64,000 bases of DNA from Euwallacea fornicatus (GCF_040115645.1 NC_089548.1:310001-374000); one strand, 5' to 3'. Numbered from the stretch's first letter, positions 47,827 to 59,936 are shown. Numbers and translations are program-made. Notes: generated by a model not told the origin, from the sequence alone.

Positions 47827-49813
47827 CAGGGTGATTCTAGATAAATGGGAAAAGCGAATATCTTGAAATTGGGAAAATCTAAAAAAAATGTTCAAATAAA
47901 GTCTTCATTATTTGCGGGGCCTCAACTTTTTGTAATGTCAATTTTTTTTCAAGGTCACCTTCACCTGTCTTTTGGGGTCAACTTCATTTTTTCAAATGTA
48001 ACACCCAATTTTTTTTTGGAGATTTGAATTCTTTGTTGGCAGTAAAAATGTTTTTACTTTAAACATATTTTTCTAAAAGTAATGAAATTGATAATAATAC
48101 CAAACTCTTATCCCGCGAACGCTACAGGTCCAATTTTATAAAAATTTTTTTAAAACAGTTAAATTCCGTTGAAAATAGTTTACTATGGGTCTTCATTGAT
48201 TGTGTTAAGACTTGTGTACTCCACAAATCCATCAATGAATCTTATGATTGATTTGTTTATGAATAGGCATAGATTTCATCTCGTAATCCATACCCTTTAA
48301 GTGGGTATATGTAGTTAGCGCCAGCAATTTTTAAAATTAAATTCTATTTATGTTCCGGTATAGTCTAGACTGAGACATACACTTTTATTTTTTTATTATT
48401 TGTGTGTTTATGTTTAGTTTTAAGATAAAAAGTCAGGCAGATTTCTTTAGGCGGATAGTTCGAATTAAGACTCAAAGGCTCGCGAAAGTAGTTTTATTCG
48501 TTTTGTGAGTCATTGAAATTTAAAGTTTTTGAAATGGCAGTGCAGTTTAGTAAAGACGAAAAAATCGAAATGATTTTAATTTATGGTGAATCGAGAAGAA
48601 ATGGTGACCAAGCAAGAGGACTTTATGCCAATCGTTATCCGGAGAAAAATGTTCCAGGGCGTAACACTTTTTACCGTGTTGTGAACCGGTTTTTAGAAAC
48701 AGGCAATTTGGAGAGAAAAAAACGTGAAAAAGTCTGCATTGGGAATTACATGGTGATGATTTCCGAAATCGAGTGACTTTTTGACTTAGGCACAAAGAAG
48801 ACTCCATGAAAATGCAAATTTTTTTTCAAATGTACTATTTTCTGACGAATCCAGCTTCACAAACTACGGTGAAGTGAATCACCACAATATGCATTATTGG
48901 TCGGTTGAGAATCCGCATTGGTTGCGTGAAGTAGAAAGACAGCGATCATGGACTTTGAATGTTTGGTGTGGTATTTTAGGTACATATCTAATTGGGCCAC
49001 ATTTATTTGATGGAAACCTCAATACAGAGAAATATCGTCATTTTTTGTTAGAAAATTTGCCACTCCTTCTCGAAGAAGTTAATTTAGATCAAAGGTTGAC
49101 AATGTGGTTTCAACATGACGGTTGCCCCGCTCATTATGCTACGAATGTCAGAGAAGTTTTAAATGAACATTTTCCACAAAGATGGATTGCGCGTGGTAGT
49201 GAAGTTAACTGGTCAGCCCGAGCACCAGACTTGACTTCACCAGATTTTTTATTGTGGGGTCATTTAAAACAAGTAGTTTATAGTCGAGTACCAAATACTT
49301 CCGAACACATGAAAATTCTGATCAAAAACGCTTGTTGAAACATTACAACTGAAATGCTGGAAAATACCAAACAATCATTTCAAAACAGAATTGTGAAGTG
49401 CCTTGAACAGCAGGGAAACCATTTCGAACATCTGTTGGACTGATTTTTGTTGTAATAAATTAAAATTTACTACAAAATTAATAAAAGTGTTAAAATAAAT
49501 TAATAAAGTTTAATGAAATGTTTTTTATTTTGTGTCTGTTATTATTATGAATTTCGTTACTTTTAGCGAAAAATGTTTCAAATAAAAACATTTTTACTGC
49601 CAACAAAAAATTCGAATCTCCAAAAAAAAATTGGGTGTTACATTTGAAAAAATGAAGTTGATCCCAAAAGACAGGTGAAGGTGACCTTGAAAAAAATTGA
49701 CATTACAAAAAGTTGAGGCCCCGCGAATAATGAAGACTTTATTTGAACATTTTTTTTGTAGATCTTCCCGATTTCAAGATATTTGCTTGTCCCACTTATC
49801 TAGAATCACCCTG
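47827..49813 (+). mobile_element. nearly complete D-x41-D Tc1/mariner element
   Basis: About 1.99 kb with TA on both sides and about 250-base inverted ends (47827-48080 and 49560-49813) starting CAGGGTGATTCTAGATAAAT. The ends are nearly identical by eye. One transposase gene (48534-49443) lies between them and fills the interior, as expected for an autonomous ancestor. The gene is damaged, so this copy cannot move itself. It directly abuts the foldback element on its left and the Tc1 element on its right. Confidence 0.85.
48534..49443 (+). pseudogene. D-x41-D transposase, near full length, broken
   Basis: It starts MAVQFSKDEKIEMILIYGES with an HTH (FYRVVNRFLETGNLERKK). The frame breaks at a TGA (48774), and the next frame has a TAG near 48788. 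It resumes with LHENANFFSNVLFSDESSF (first Asp), WFQHDGCPAHYATNVREVL (second Asp, near 49120) and APDLTSPDFLLWGHLKQVVY (third Asp near 49240). I count 41 residues between the second and third Asp. An in-frame TGA at 49336-49338 precedes the tail, which ends GNHFEHLLD. The length, about 300 codons, is normal for the superfamily. All three catalytic Asp residues remain. Confidence 0.85.
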
Positions 49814-49909
49814 TATATACACCATTGAACAAAAGTAGAGAAAGTTTAGTGATTTTGAATTAATTTTTTTGAACCAAACTGAATCTGGAAATTATTAAAC
49901 ATTTATATA

Positions 49910-50638
49910 CAGGGTGTTTCCTAACTAGGTGTAAAAAATTTAAAGGCGTAATCCTCGACTGATTTTGAGTCAAAAATGTCTAATAAACATATGTCCGCAA
50001 ATGCCTTGTTTCCAAGATACAAATTGTTGACTGAAAGACGTTGAAAAGGGTTTTAAAGGTTTCTAAAGGTTTGGTGGTATTTACTAACTTGTTTATTGTT
50101 AGTTTTTTTTGCTACTTCCACTACTATAAACAAGATAGTCAGTGTTATTTTGGTATTTTACTCTCTAAAGTGAAAGAATTTAGTTCTGTGTCCCAAAAAT
50201 CAGATTATACCTAAGTTTTGAAAATTTTTCAAATGCCTAATTACACTAATCAAGAAATGGCCAATATGGTTTTTGTTTACGGCCTTGCTGATGGTAAGTG
50301 TTTGGCAGCGAGGCGCATTTACATGGAAAGGTTTCCAAACCACCAAGCTCCCAACCACCAAACCTTAATGATGAGTAATTATTATGAGTAATGGTGGTCA
50401 TTTTCAGCAATTCTTATAATTAATCATTAAAGCATTCCCCCAAAAAATTGTCTTTTCTAAAATTCAAACACCCAAATTGAGTCATTTTGGAATAAAATCT
50501 CTTTTTCTTGTCACATTTCAACATCATGTATCTTGGAAACAAGGCATTTGCGGACATATGTTTATTAGACATTTTTGACTCAAAATCAGTCGAGGATTAC
50601 GCCTTTAAATTTTTTACACGTAGTTAGGAAACACCCTG
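49910..50638 (+). mobile_element. non-autonomous element with N-terminal transposase slice
   Basis: The 117-base inverted ends start CAGGGTGTTTCCTAACTA and show about one mismatch by eye. TA flanks both sides. The plus strand from 50234 codes for MPNYTNQEMANMVFVYGLAD-like sequence (possibly with a one-base shift), then ARRIYMERFPNHQAPNHQT. This is the first helix-turn-helix of a D-x41-D-type transposase. The catalytic core is absent. Very similar ends imply a recent insertion into the Tc1 element. Confidence 0.75.
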
Positions 50639-50788
50639 TACATATAAATATAAGAAACATTCTTGGTAGGTAACTACCGATTTGCAACCAAAAATAAAAA
50701 ATATATTTAAAATATAAATAATAGACTGGGACAAAAGTAGGGAAAATCTAAAGTAAGTGAGGAAATTGTTGATAATTTTAAACTTAAA

Positions 50789-51805
50789 TTAATAATGCGT
50801 AGAGAACCCTTTGTTAGCTATGACTTCTTGGCATCGCTTTGGCATTGATTCCAATAATTTCAAAATCACGTCATTTCTGATGGATTTTCAAGACTCTTGC
50901 ATTACCCGAATTAATTCTTCCTTGGATGATATCATAGTTTGACGAACACGTCGTTCTAATTCCTCCCATAAATTCTTTATCGGGTTGAGGTCCGGACTTT
51001 GTGCAGGAAAATCCATAACAGTAATGTTTGCGGCAGCTAACCAGTCTCGAATGACTCTCAATTTGTATTTAGGATCATTATTCAGCTGAAATATCCACGT
51101 CATTGGTAAATGATCCTCAGCATATGGCAGCATTGTGTTTTTTAATATATCTAGATACACAAACCAATCCATAATGCTCTCTATGATATGTAACGGACCT
51201 ACACCATATCCGGAGAAACATTCCCACACCATGCAAAATCCTCCGCCATATTTCGCTGTGTATTTGGTATACTTGGGGTTAACCTTTTGGCGCGGGGGAC
51301 GATGGACCCACAATACACCATCAGAACCGAAAATGCTAAACTTGCTTTCATCTGAAAATAGCATTTTTTTTTAATTATTGCTTGTCCAGTTTAAATATTT
51401 ATTAAGCAAAAGCAAGTCGGGCGTTCTGGTTCTTCCTCGATATTAATGTTTTTTTTGCAGCTTTTCGACTAAACTATCCTACTTCCCTCGGTCCTCTTTA
51501 AACAGTTTTATAACTCATCTGGGCTTCCCCAAATTTACATAGAATTTGTTTTTGCAGATTTGTGTGGATATTTCTCAGCAATTTTCTTGATTAACGCTTC
51601 AATTCGCCTCGTTGTTTTTCTGAGACGACCACTTTTTTAAAATTATTTTTAATGTATTTCACGATTTAAAATTAGAAATTGTTTTTGAAATAATCGATTT
51701 ATGAACATTAAGTACTTTTGCGATATCGACTTGTTAAATACCTTCTTGATAGGCGTTAATTATTTTATGTCGAATGTCTTCAGACAAATGTTTTCCACGC
51801 ACTAT
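50789..51805 (-). pseudogene. Tc1 (DD34E) transposase pseudogene
   Basis: Minus strand. The N-terminal HTH (RGKHLSEDIRHKIINAYQEG, stop, VDIAKVLNVHKSIISKTIS) is at about 51660-51805. A worn linker follows, then LFSDESKFSIFGSDGVLWV (first Asp) and a long clean frame 51364-50888. In place of QxDNDPKH it has QLNNDPKY, and SPDLNPIKNLWEEL replaces the final catalytic Glu with Lys, so two of three catalytic residues are gone. A TGA at 50888 stands where Trp is usual; the frame continues to NKGFSTHY and a stop at 50789. Confidence 0.8.
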
Positions 51806-52053
51806 ATTGGAACTGAACTAATACCAAAAGTGTTTAGAAATTTATTTAAAAACGAATTCCAATTGTTATAGACAGAATACTTTATATGTTTCTGTACTTA
51901 CGTCTCTTTAAAGAAAATACGTATACCTAAAGGTTCTATGAAAACTGATCAACAAGACTACCTTAAGGCCTAATTCATTATATTCCAATATTAACACTTA
52001 AAAAAATTTCAACCGAAAAATAAAGTTTCTCTACTTTTGTCCAATAGTGTATA

Positions 52054-52645
52054 CAGGGTGTCCGTTTTACGAGCTCAATCATGGGGATCTCGGTTATTTG
52101 AAGAGATATGAGGTCGGTTAAATTAAGGCAAAGTTGCGCATTTTCGAGCTTTGTAAGATGCCGTTTGAAGAATTATAAAATTTTCATTACTTCCGGAAAT
52201 ATCTGGGAAAATACGAAATTTCGAAAAAAGGTTTTTATTTTTTTTTGACTCATTTCAAGAGATAATTGAAAATGGCTGGCATATTTTCATAGTCACTTTT
52301 TCTCCTCGACAACATGACAGTGTCAAATTTGGAATCCGACGTTTTGATTTTCCGGAACCATCATCAACTTTATTTTTTCTTATGAGCGCCATCTTGGATT
52401 TTCAGCTTTTTTCTGATTTCAGCCATTTTCAATTATCTCTTCAAATGAGTCTAGAAAAACATGAAAACCTTTTTACGAAATTTCGTATTTTCCCGGATAT
52501 TTCCGAAAGTAATGGAAATTTTTTAATTCTTCAAACGCCATCTTACGAAGCTCGAAAATGCGCAACTTTGTCCTAATTTAACCGACCTCGCATCCCTTCA
52601 AATAACCGAGATCCCAATGGTTGAGGCCGTAAAACGGACACCCTG
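52054..52645. mobile_element. foldback MITE, 225-base arms
   Basis: The arms 52054-52278 and 52421-52645 are inverted copies starting CAGGGTGTCCGTTTTACG, with about 142 bases between. TA flanks both ends. No transposase motif seen. It begins 4 bases after the end of the Tc1 element. Confidence 0.85.
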
Positions 52646-53338
52646 TATATATGAAGCATTCTGGCGGCATCAGCTTGTGACAATCTTCAAATATATTGCG
52701 CATTGTCTATTAAAGCAACGTGGCCCTAAACACCAACTAAAGTAACTTTCTTATTACCAACTGGTACTTAGTGGTACTCTCGGTTGTAAACAGAATCAGT
52801 TTCTCTGGATTTTTTCATCAGTGTCAATACGCACTTATGACGAAGAAACTTATCAATATGAGCTGGTTAAACATTCTTGCAGCTGCACTTGCACACTTGC
52901 ATTTTGAATAATGGAAAAATTCACACGTTTTCGAATTGAAAATACCAAACTTGCGTTTTAAATTCACTCACATTAAATAAAATTCAGTCCTATCTGCTAC
53001 AAAATAGGAAACCCAGTCATTTTTATAAGCGATAAGTAGAACATTTACAAACAAAATTTTATTTTTTTCTTGCAAGTGAATTTAACGATGACAAATAAAA
53101 TTTAAATCTTTGGAAAAATGATTCGATAAAATCATTTTTATCATAGCCTGTAGTAAGAAGGGTTCCAGAACCATTAAAACTAGGTGTCGCACAATTCTTT
53201 TCTTTCTATTCAAATTTGAGGGTTGCAACACCCCCTTTCAAGGGTTTGATCATTCAGATGCCAAATGTACGTCAAAACATGCCTTCCAAGAAAATCAAAT
53301 GACGAGTTTCGGGAAATTTCTCGAAACACGACCATATA

Positions 53339-54065
53339 GAGTGATGCAAATAAGTAGGCCAAGTCGCTAACCACAGATTCTTTGAGCGAAAATAATTACT
53401 TTTCTTATGCGATTTTTTTTGGTGGGTTATACTCATTACACAGTGTTGAAGTTCTTTTAAAAAATTAATTTTGTTAATAACTTCGGTGTTTTTTGACATA
53501 TTTTAATGTAATTTCGCAGTGATGCATAGTTCAATGAGGCGCACTTCCTATAATTTGGTTAAAAAAAAATGGAACCGGACTGAGGAAAATGGTGGGCATG
53601 AACACATTTCCACTCTCAAATGGTTTTTCGCACTCAGTAAGGACCGTATCTAATTTTTTAAATCAAATGTACCACTATCTTATTTTTTTTAATTCTTATA
53701 AAATTTTCATTTACAGCTCACTTTAGTGGATATTCCCGCATCGCCTCTCGATACATGCTACACATTTTTCGTTTTTATCGGGAACCTATCTATCATTTAT
53801 AGCTGTAAAAAAATAATTCTGGTTTCAAATTTTCTTTGGCCAAATTATAGGAAAAGTGTGCCTCATCGAACTATGCGTCACAGCAAATTGCATTAAAATA
53901 TGTCAAAAAGCACCGAAGTTATTATCAAAATAATTTTTTAACAACTCAATACTCTGTGTAGAGAGTATAAAGCGACAATGAAAAAAGTTGCATAAGGAAA
54001 GTCTCATTATTTTCACTCAAGGAAATTGTGATTAGCGGATTGGCTTACTAATTTACAACACTCTG
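53339..54065. mobile_element. diverged relative of the 46713 foldback element
   Basis: The ends (AAATAAGTAGGCCAAGTCGC at 53350 and, inverted, AAATTAGTAAGCCAATCCGC) and inner blocks (AATAACTTCGGT, GATGCRYAGTTCRATGAGGCG) match 46713-47818 but are more worn. The inner transposase part is lost. TA flanks both ends. Confidence 0.7.
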
Positions 54066-54289
54066 TACAAAAAATGTCCAGGGTAGCTCTTTTTAATTGA
54101 GATACCCTGGGTGCCCACGTATTAAAATAATTAAAACGTAATAATCATTTATGCCACGAGGCCAGTAGGTAACTTGTTAGGGCAGGTTTTTCACGTATGA
54201 GAAGACGTCAAAAAGGGAGGCTAGAAAATCAGCAAACTCTATTCCCTTTATCTAACGGACGTGTATCATGTATTATTTAGTTTTTCCTG

Positions 54290-55540
54290 TCGAATCATTT
54301 ACAAAAGATTTTTCTTCATTTTCCAGAAGATGTTTTGGCCAGACGTTAACTCGAGCAAATCCTGATATATCTGATGCGTGGAAGAGAAAATAGCTCGTAA
54401 ACTATCCTATCCAGTGAAGCTTATCATCTTAGCTGCCGCATGTTTGTAATTTAGCTTCCCAGCAAATAATTGGATTTTCACAAATTCGACTAAATCATTG
54501 AAGAACGGGGATCTATTTAAGTTGATGTGCTGGAAGATTTCAATGAGGGCCCGTTGAATTCTGACTTTGTTAATGGCTTTCGCTGCGTGGTACACCCCGT
54601 AGATTAAATTGATCATCGTGGCTTCATTTTCCTTTGATCGGTAAATATAGGAGTACTCCATTTAGAGTTTATGTAGAATAGGGAAGTTAATTAGGTAGTC
54701 GACGTAAAAATAAGAGAAGACATAGAAAAATGCCACAACAATCAATTCAAATGACATTTTTTTGGGGAAACGAAGACTGAGCGTTTTGACTTTGATGATT
54801 TTGTCTGAGGTGGCTCTTGGTATTCAGGTAAGATATACCAGGCGTGACATTTGTCAATAGGCACTATTGTGATCTTCGAAATAGTGAAAATTACCAGGTT
54901 GGTTGAGTTTTTGCAAAGATTTATATCATCATCATCTTTACTTGCGAAGCATTTCTTTTCGATCAACATTCGGTTTAACGCAATATTGCCTCATTAAACC
55001 CTCAATTAAAATCCAGTCAAAGTAGACCATTGTTCCAATCCAGTTATACTTGAAGTGGCACCATTATTACATAATTGGATATTATTTAGGTCCGTCGATC
55101 GTCCATTGGCAAGCTTGAGAGCAACAATCTATCAGCATCAGCCAACCTTAAAGATTTTGAGATAAAATCTTAGATTTCTTCTCTTTCAACGGTGAGTGGT
55201 ATCTATTCCGCGTATGTGAGATATGTCTGGTCATGTACGAAACACATTCCGCAGGACTCAGTCCGAACGTTAAAAATTCTTTCTCAATAAGTTTGAGCCC
55301 ATTACAGATTACATGGGGGCTTTGGATATTGCCATGTAGGTGTGGGTCTTTGCAGGTCTGGTGGAGCACATTCCTACAGTTGATTGCATTTATGGGGCCC
55401 GAACACATAGGGTTCTCACGCTTGGTAACTAGTAACGTAAAATCACCCATATTCCATCTTATGTAGTACAGAGACATATAAAGGCAATCTCGGAGCACGC
55501 TTGCAAGCATTGTTCGAATTGGCAGTTGAAATTTATGCAT
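54290..55540 (-). other. cluster of minus-strand ORFs of unknown origin
   Basis: Three successive minus-strand frames. First, 55540-55148 is 130 codons, Cys/His-rich in the middle (NCRNVLHQTCKDPHLHGN). Second, 54969-54742 is 75 codons. Its stop overlaps the start of a short hydrophobic frame (MSFELIVVAFFYVFSYFYVD), whose TAA is followed at once by ATG of the third frame (54661-54407, 84 codons). The third frame stays open after its TAG down to about 54290. No splice borders or known domain were found. It could be a decayed single gene, an old viral insertion or an element-encoded protein; I cannot decide. Confidence 0.3.
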
Positions 55541-55761
55541 TGGCTATAAGCATTCGTTTAAATTAATTGTTAACGTTTAACATAATGTACTATATTTTGC
55601 TTAGTTGACTGGAAATTCCTTTTTTGGCACGCAAGGAAATGTCCCTAGTGGTTTTCATCTGCACTGCATACCGTAAAGGCAGAATTCAGTTGTAAGTTAC
55701 GAGAATAATCCCTGAAGTATTCGACCTAACAGTAAAAAAAAAAAAAATTGAAAATAGTACA

Positions 55762-56725
55762 TTACTTCTCAACATAGTCTCCTTTGAAATTGACACACTT
55801 TTCCCAGCGACACTCTATGAAATACTCTATTTAGATTAAGAAGCTTTGAATGTTTTAAAATAGGCATCAATCTCGGACTCTACCTCTGCATTATTGGCAA
55901 ATCTCTTTTCATCAAGCTATTTTTCCAAGTTTGGAAATAGAAAATAATCTGAAGGGGCTAAATCCGGCGAATAGGGTAGGTGAGGAAAAAGTTCGAATCC
56001 AAGTTGATTGATTTTGACCATTGCAATGACGGAAGTGTGGACTGTGTTGTCTTAATGAAACAAGACTTCCTTTTTCGCCTAATACAGTAACATTTTCTTA
56101 ATTTCTTCGCTCACACGATGCAATAAATTTGTATAATATTCTCCATTTATTGTTTTTCCTTTAGGAATATAGTCAGTAAAAATTATCGCACATGTACCCC
56201 ACAAAACTGACGCTATCACTTTTCCTGCAGATGGAATGATTTTCGTTTCTTTGCAGCCAACTTTCCCTTTTGAGTCTATTATTTTGATCGCTCTTTCGTC
56301 TTAGGTGTGAATAATGGACCCATATTTTATCTATGATTCTGAATCGACTTAAAAACTCGGGTCTGTTACTGCATACTTTGCCAAACACTCCCTTGAAACA
56401 TCCTCACGGGGCTGTCTTTGTTCAATTATGAAAAATCGTGGCACTCATTCTTCGCATAGCTTTCTCTTATCCAATTGTTCGGTGAAACTGCGATAACCAG
56501 TATTTTTTCAAACGCCTATCTTCCTGCATAGCTTTGTGGATTTTCATCACAATTTCTAAAGTGGTCAAATCTGGAATGTCATGGGGTCGACAACTGCGAA
56601 GTTCGCCTTGGAAGCTGATACGACCGTGTTTAAACTGTGCCACACAATATGTTACCGTTATCAACGAAGAAGTAGTACCTCCAGAGAAGAATCCAAATCC
56701 GCTTTAATGTTGGATAGACTAAGAC
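55762..56725 (-). pseudogene. mariner (DD34D) transposase pseudogene
   Basis: Minus strand. GLSLSNIKADLDSS is near 56720-56670, then VAQFKHGRISFQGELRSCRP, TTLEIVMKIHKAMQEDRRLK (HTH linker), then RIIDKIWVHY with the first Asp region. The second catalytic block (stop, DNTVHTSV) and LPYSPDLAPSDYFLFPNLEK give the third Asp. KRFANNAEVESEIDAYFKTF follows and the gene ends near VNFKGDYVEK at 55762. Spacing between the last two Asp is one residue short of 34, with an apparent codon lost. Several frameshifts and stops. Terminal repeats were not found. Confidence 0.8.
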
Positions 56726-58597
56726 CTTTCAAATGAAAGTATGAATCATATATTGTTGACCATTTTTTCCATGTTCACAAAATCTGTAAAAGCGTTCACT
56801 AAAAACAGCTCGAAAACAAATACAACCCAACGTAATACCCTGAAACTTTATACTAGCTTTTTAAGGTTAGGTCTTTGTAATATACGCAAATTTTTAACAA
56901 AAATATCGCCATCTATATGTCAGGTCAGGTATTTCTGAAATTAACCTCGTAGTTTCCAATAATAATGGTATCGTCCAGTTCTAGGGGTACCTATGACTAG
57001 GGATGTTTGTAAACCCGGTACCCCAGTTAAAAGATTTACATAATTTAATGCGTAGAATAGAAAAGATAGCATTACTCTACGGAGTGTTATAAATTGGAAA
57101 TATTCGGACCTACGTTTAACCGAGTTAAAAACACATTGTTTGTAAAACGCATATAACCAAACATGCAGCATATTAAAAATTTTCGATATTTTCGATTGCA
57201 AGTAATAAATTCAAGTGCTGTTAAAATTTCCTCCACCACTGAGATGAAGTTGGATTGGGGGTTTTATGTTTGGATGCGAAATATGCAAACTGAGTAATAA
57301 ATTCGTTTTGACTTGACGTCTCATTCTGAACACGTAGAGCAGCTTTGGATAAGATCTCCGCCAGTCTTAGTAGTTGCCGGGATTATGACACGGTTTGTGA
57401 ATTAAACATTTGTTCTCATATGTCCCACTAGATATCATTTCAGTATTAACTCGTTTAAAACGGCCGAAAATTAAATCCCAATTGTACCTATAGGCTAAAG
57501 AAAACAACATAAAAGTTGTTCCCATTGGAATCGAACCATATCATGTTGTACCTTTTTTTACTCATATATGCACCAAGATGTCAAGTACCCCGAAAGTTCA
57601 CCATGTGACCCCCCCAGGAGAGTCTAATGCCAAACATGACTGGCGCTTCCAAAGACTATTGTGCGCTAACTGGCCCCTCAGCGGGACATAAGCAACTTGT
57701 TACTCTTAGTTAATTGCCTGGAAACACAGTCATGTTACCTTTCTGATAAAACATTAAAAATTTGACCAATTAATTGTGAACTTTAAAAAAAAATTGAGCA
57801 TAAGTAACCTAAAGCTAGATTATGTATCTAATTTTTGGATTGCTCGATTGCAATCCAGATGGTTTTACATAAAAATTAACTTTTATACTGTCTGTGGCAT
57901 ACAACTTGATTTAAACTACACTGAAGCGATACATTATAAAATGTGTCATGCTGACCTATCAGTCCGTTTAGATGTAAAGAACAGAACAAAACAACAGTTC
58001 AAATAGCAATCTTCCTTAAATTCCCGACGGGTTGAGCAACCTGCTGGTCCGCTGGTCGGTACGGCCTTTCAAGGTACCAGCGGGAGCCAAAGCTGTAACA
58101 CATCCACTCCTCGTACAATGGTAATTATTAGCATGACATGATGATTCGGACGAGAAAAAACCCTCCATCGGATTAAGACGATGAGAATTTGATTTGTAAA
58201 TTCCAATGGGATCTTGAATAAATCGTTTGTTTATCGCGACGCCATTTTTCATACTTAACGAGATGTCCGTCTTGACAGTCGAGAGTTAAATCTCGTTCAT
58301 TGCTTGCGTATCTCATAAGTTTTATGAGAAAATATACCGACAATGATTATTAGAGGCTGGTTTCCAATGTTATACTGCTCTGAACAGTGAGCTTTAAGTA
58401 AGAAAAAATTCTGAATGTGTGTAAATCGTCATAACCACCATCACATATGACCACCCACCTTTTGCTCTTCTCCATTTATGCACACACAGATATTCAGACC
58501 AAATTAAGGAAACTCTTAGAAAATTCAAATTAGAGCTGCTTCGTACAGCAACAAGTCTTTACTTTAATAAATATCCACACATTACAATTTTGTTTCG
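56726..58597. other. no recognisable gene
   Basis: No assignable ORF. It lies upstream of the Rab3GAP1 exons and may hold an untranslated first exon that I cannot see. Confidence 0.35.
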
Positions 58598-59330
58598 CCA
58601 TCTTGTCATGATTTTGTTCAATCTATAAATATACAATTACAAAAACACTAGTTGAGGGTTCAGCCCCGTGTAGTTCAAGGCATTTTAAACTAAATGGTGC
58701 ATGGTTGGGGTAGTTGAAGCTAATTTGTAGGTAACTGTGTAATAATTATGTGATAACGCGTAATAATCAGTCTGTAAAATGGTGCAGACCCATTTATATA
58801 CACGTTGGTACATAGATCTAGTATGAAAACAGTCACAGAATTCGAATTAGCGAAGTCTTTTTTATTAACCAAATGTTAACAGAATGGTTGTTTTGTACTG
58901 CAAGAATTTTTAATTTGTTCTAATAATTGCTCACAAACTACATGGTTCCTTCACCATACTATCATGATTTCATTCCCTCATATGACATAAAATTACACAA
59001 ATACAATTTGAGGATTTACTATTCACTACGTTTAGTTAAATGTATTTTTTAAAGTAGATAGTGTTTGGCCGACGACAGTTTTCAAATCAATATAATAATC
59101 ATCCTGCAAGGTAGTGGCAGATCCATTCATACATACATATGCAGGAATATAGATTCAGTTTGGAAACTGTTGCAAAACCTGAATTAGCAAATCATAAGTT
59201 TCTTATACACAGGTTTATATTTATTTTCCAAACTTACACTGAATTGCTCCTTCGTATAAAGAAAATGCTTAAATTATTATAATACCTTCTGTGAACAGCG
59301 ATTATTTCGCTTCACCATCTTGTCATGATT
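58598..59330. repeat. diverged tandem repeat, ~360-base unit
   Basis: CACCATCTTGTCATGATTTT or close variants recur at about 58596, 58952 and 59313 (spacings near 356 and 361). Other shared blocks follow each start in order (TACAMAAAYAC, CAGAYCCATT, CAGAATTCGAATTAGC/CTGAATTAGC). The units are diverged. It lies about 600 bases upstream of the Rab3GAP1 coding start. Confidence 0.6.
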
Positions 59331-59356
59331 TTGTCTGTTAATTCTCCAGGTCTTCA

Positions 59357-59360
<4 letters not shown>

Positions 59361-59413
<53 letters not shown>
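59361..59413. repeat. (TA)26 microsatellite
   Basis: An uninterrupted TA run of about 53 bases in the upstream region of Rab3GAP1, just after the tandem repeat. Confidence 0.95.
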
Positions 59414-59416
<3 letters not shown>

Positions 59417-59936
59417 AGAAAGACTTTTTTTCGCTATTATGTACTGATCAACAATTTTCATTCGTGAAGTTAATGAAATGAAAATTTATCGAATGCTTAG
59501 TGGATTTATTAATATTACCTAACAAAAAATGGTAATTTGGCTGAATGTTGCAAAGGCAATGAAAAGCCATAGAAATCCAGAAGTAGAAAATATCAAGTGA
59601 CAGTCTATAGGTTTACATTTGTTTTTTGGTTATTCATGACTTAATTCCAATTTTTAATATTTGAATAGTGTCAATAATCATTTAATAAGGATATAAATAA
59701 ATAAATATATATATTTTCCTGAGTGAATGTGAAAGTGTGAAGACCTTCTCCAGCTGAAAATGAAATTTTTGTCTACAAATATTTCATTCTTGCTCTCACA
59801 TTCCTATAGGATCAGGGTCCTGTAATTTCGACTAAAGTGATTTCATATTGAATATGTAGCAAAGAATAACTAAGGATCAAACAATTTCAGTGAAACACAA
59901 ACTTCTCTGCAAATACCTTATTTTCAGACGCCAAAA

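Larger units (their letters stand above)
49820..52049 (-). mobile_element. Tc1 (DD34E) element, interrupted
   Basis: The left end CACCATTGAACAAAAGTAGAG and the inverted right end CACTATTGGACAAAAGTAGAG lie beside TA. One minus-strand transposase occupies 50789-51805. A second element (49910-50638) is inserted near its left end. Without that insertion the length is about 1.5 kb, normal for Tc1. Confidence 0.8.

Noticed and set aside
48547..48807. 86-codon minus-strand frame
   Set aside because: Antisense shadow of the D-x41-D transposase N-terminus.
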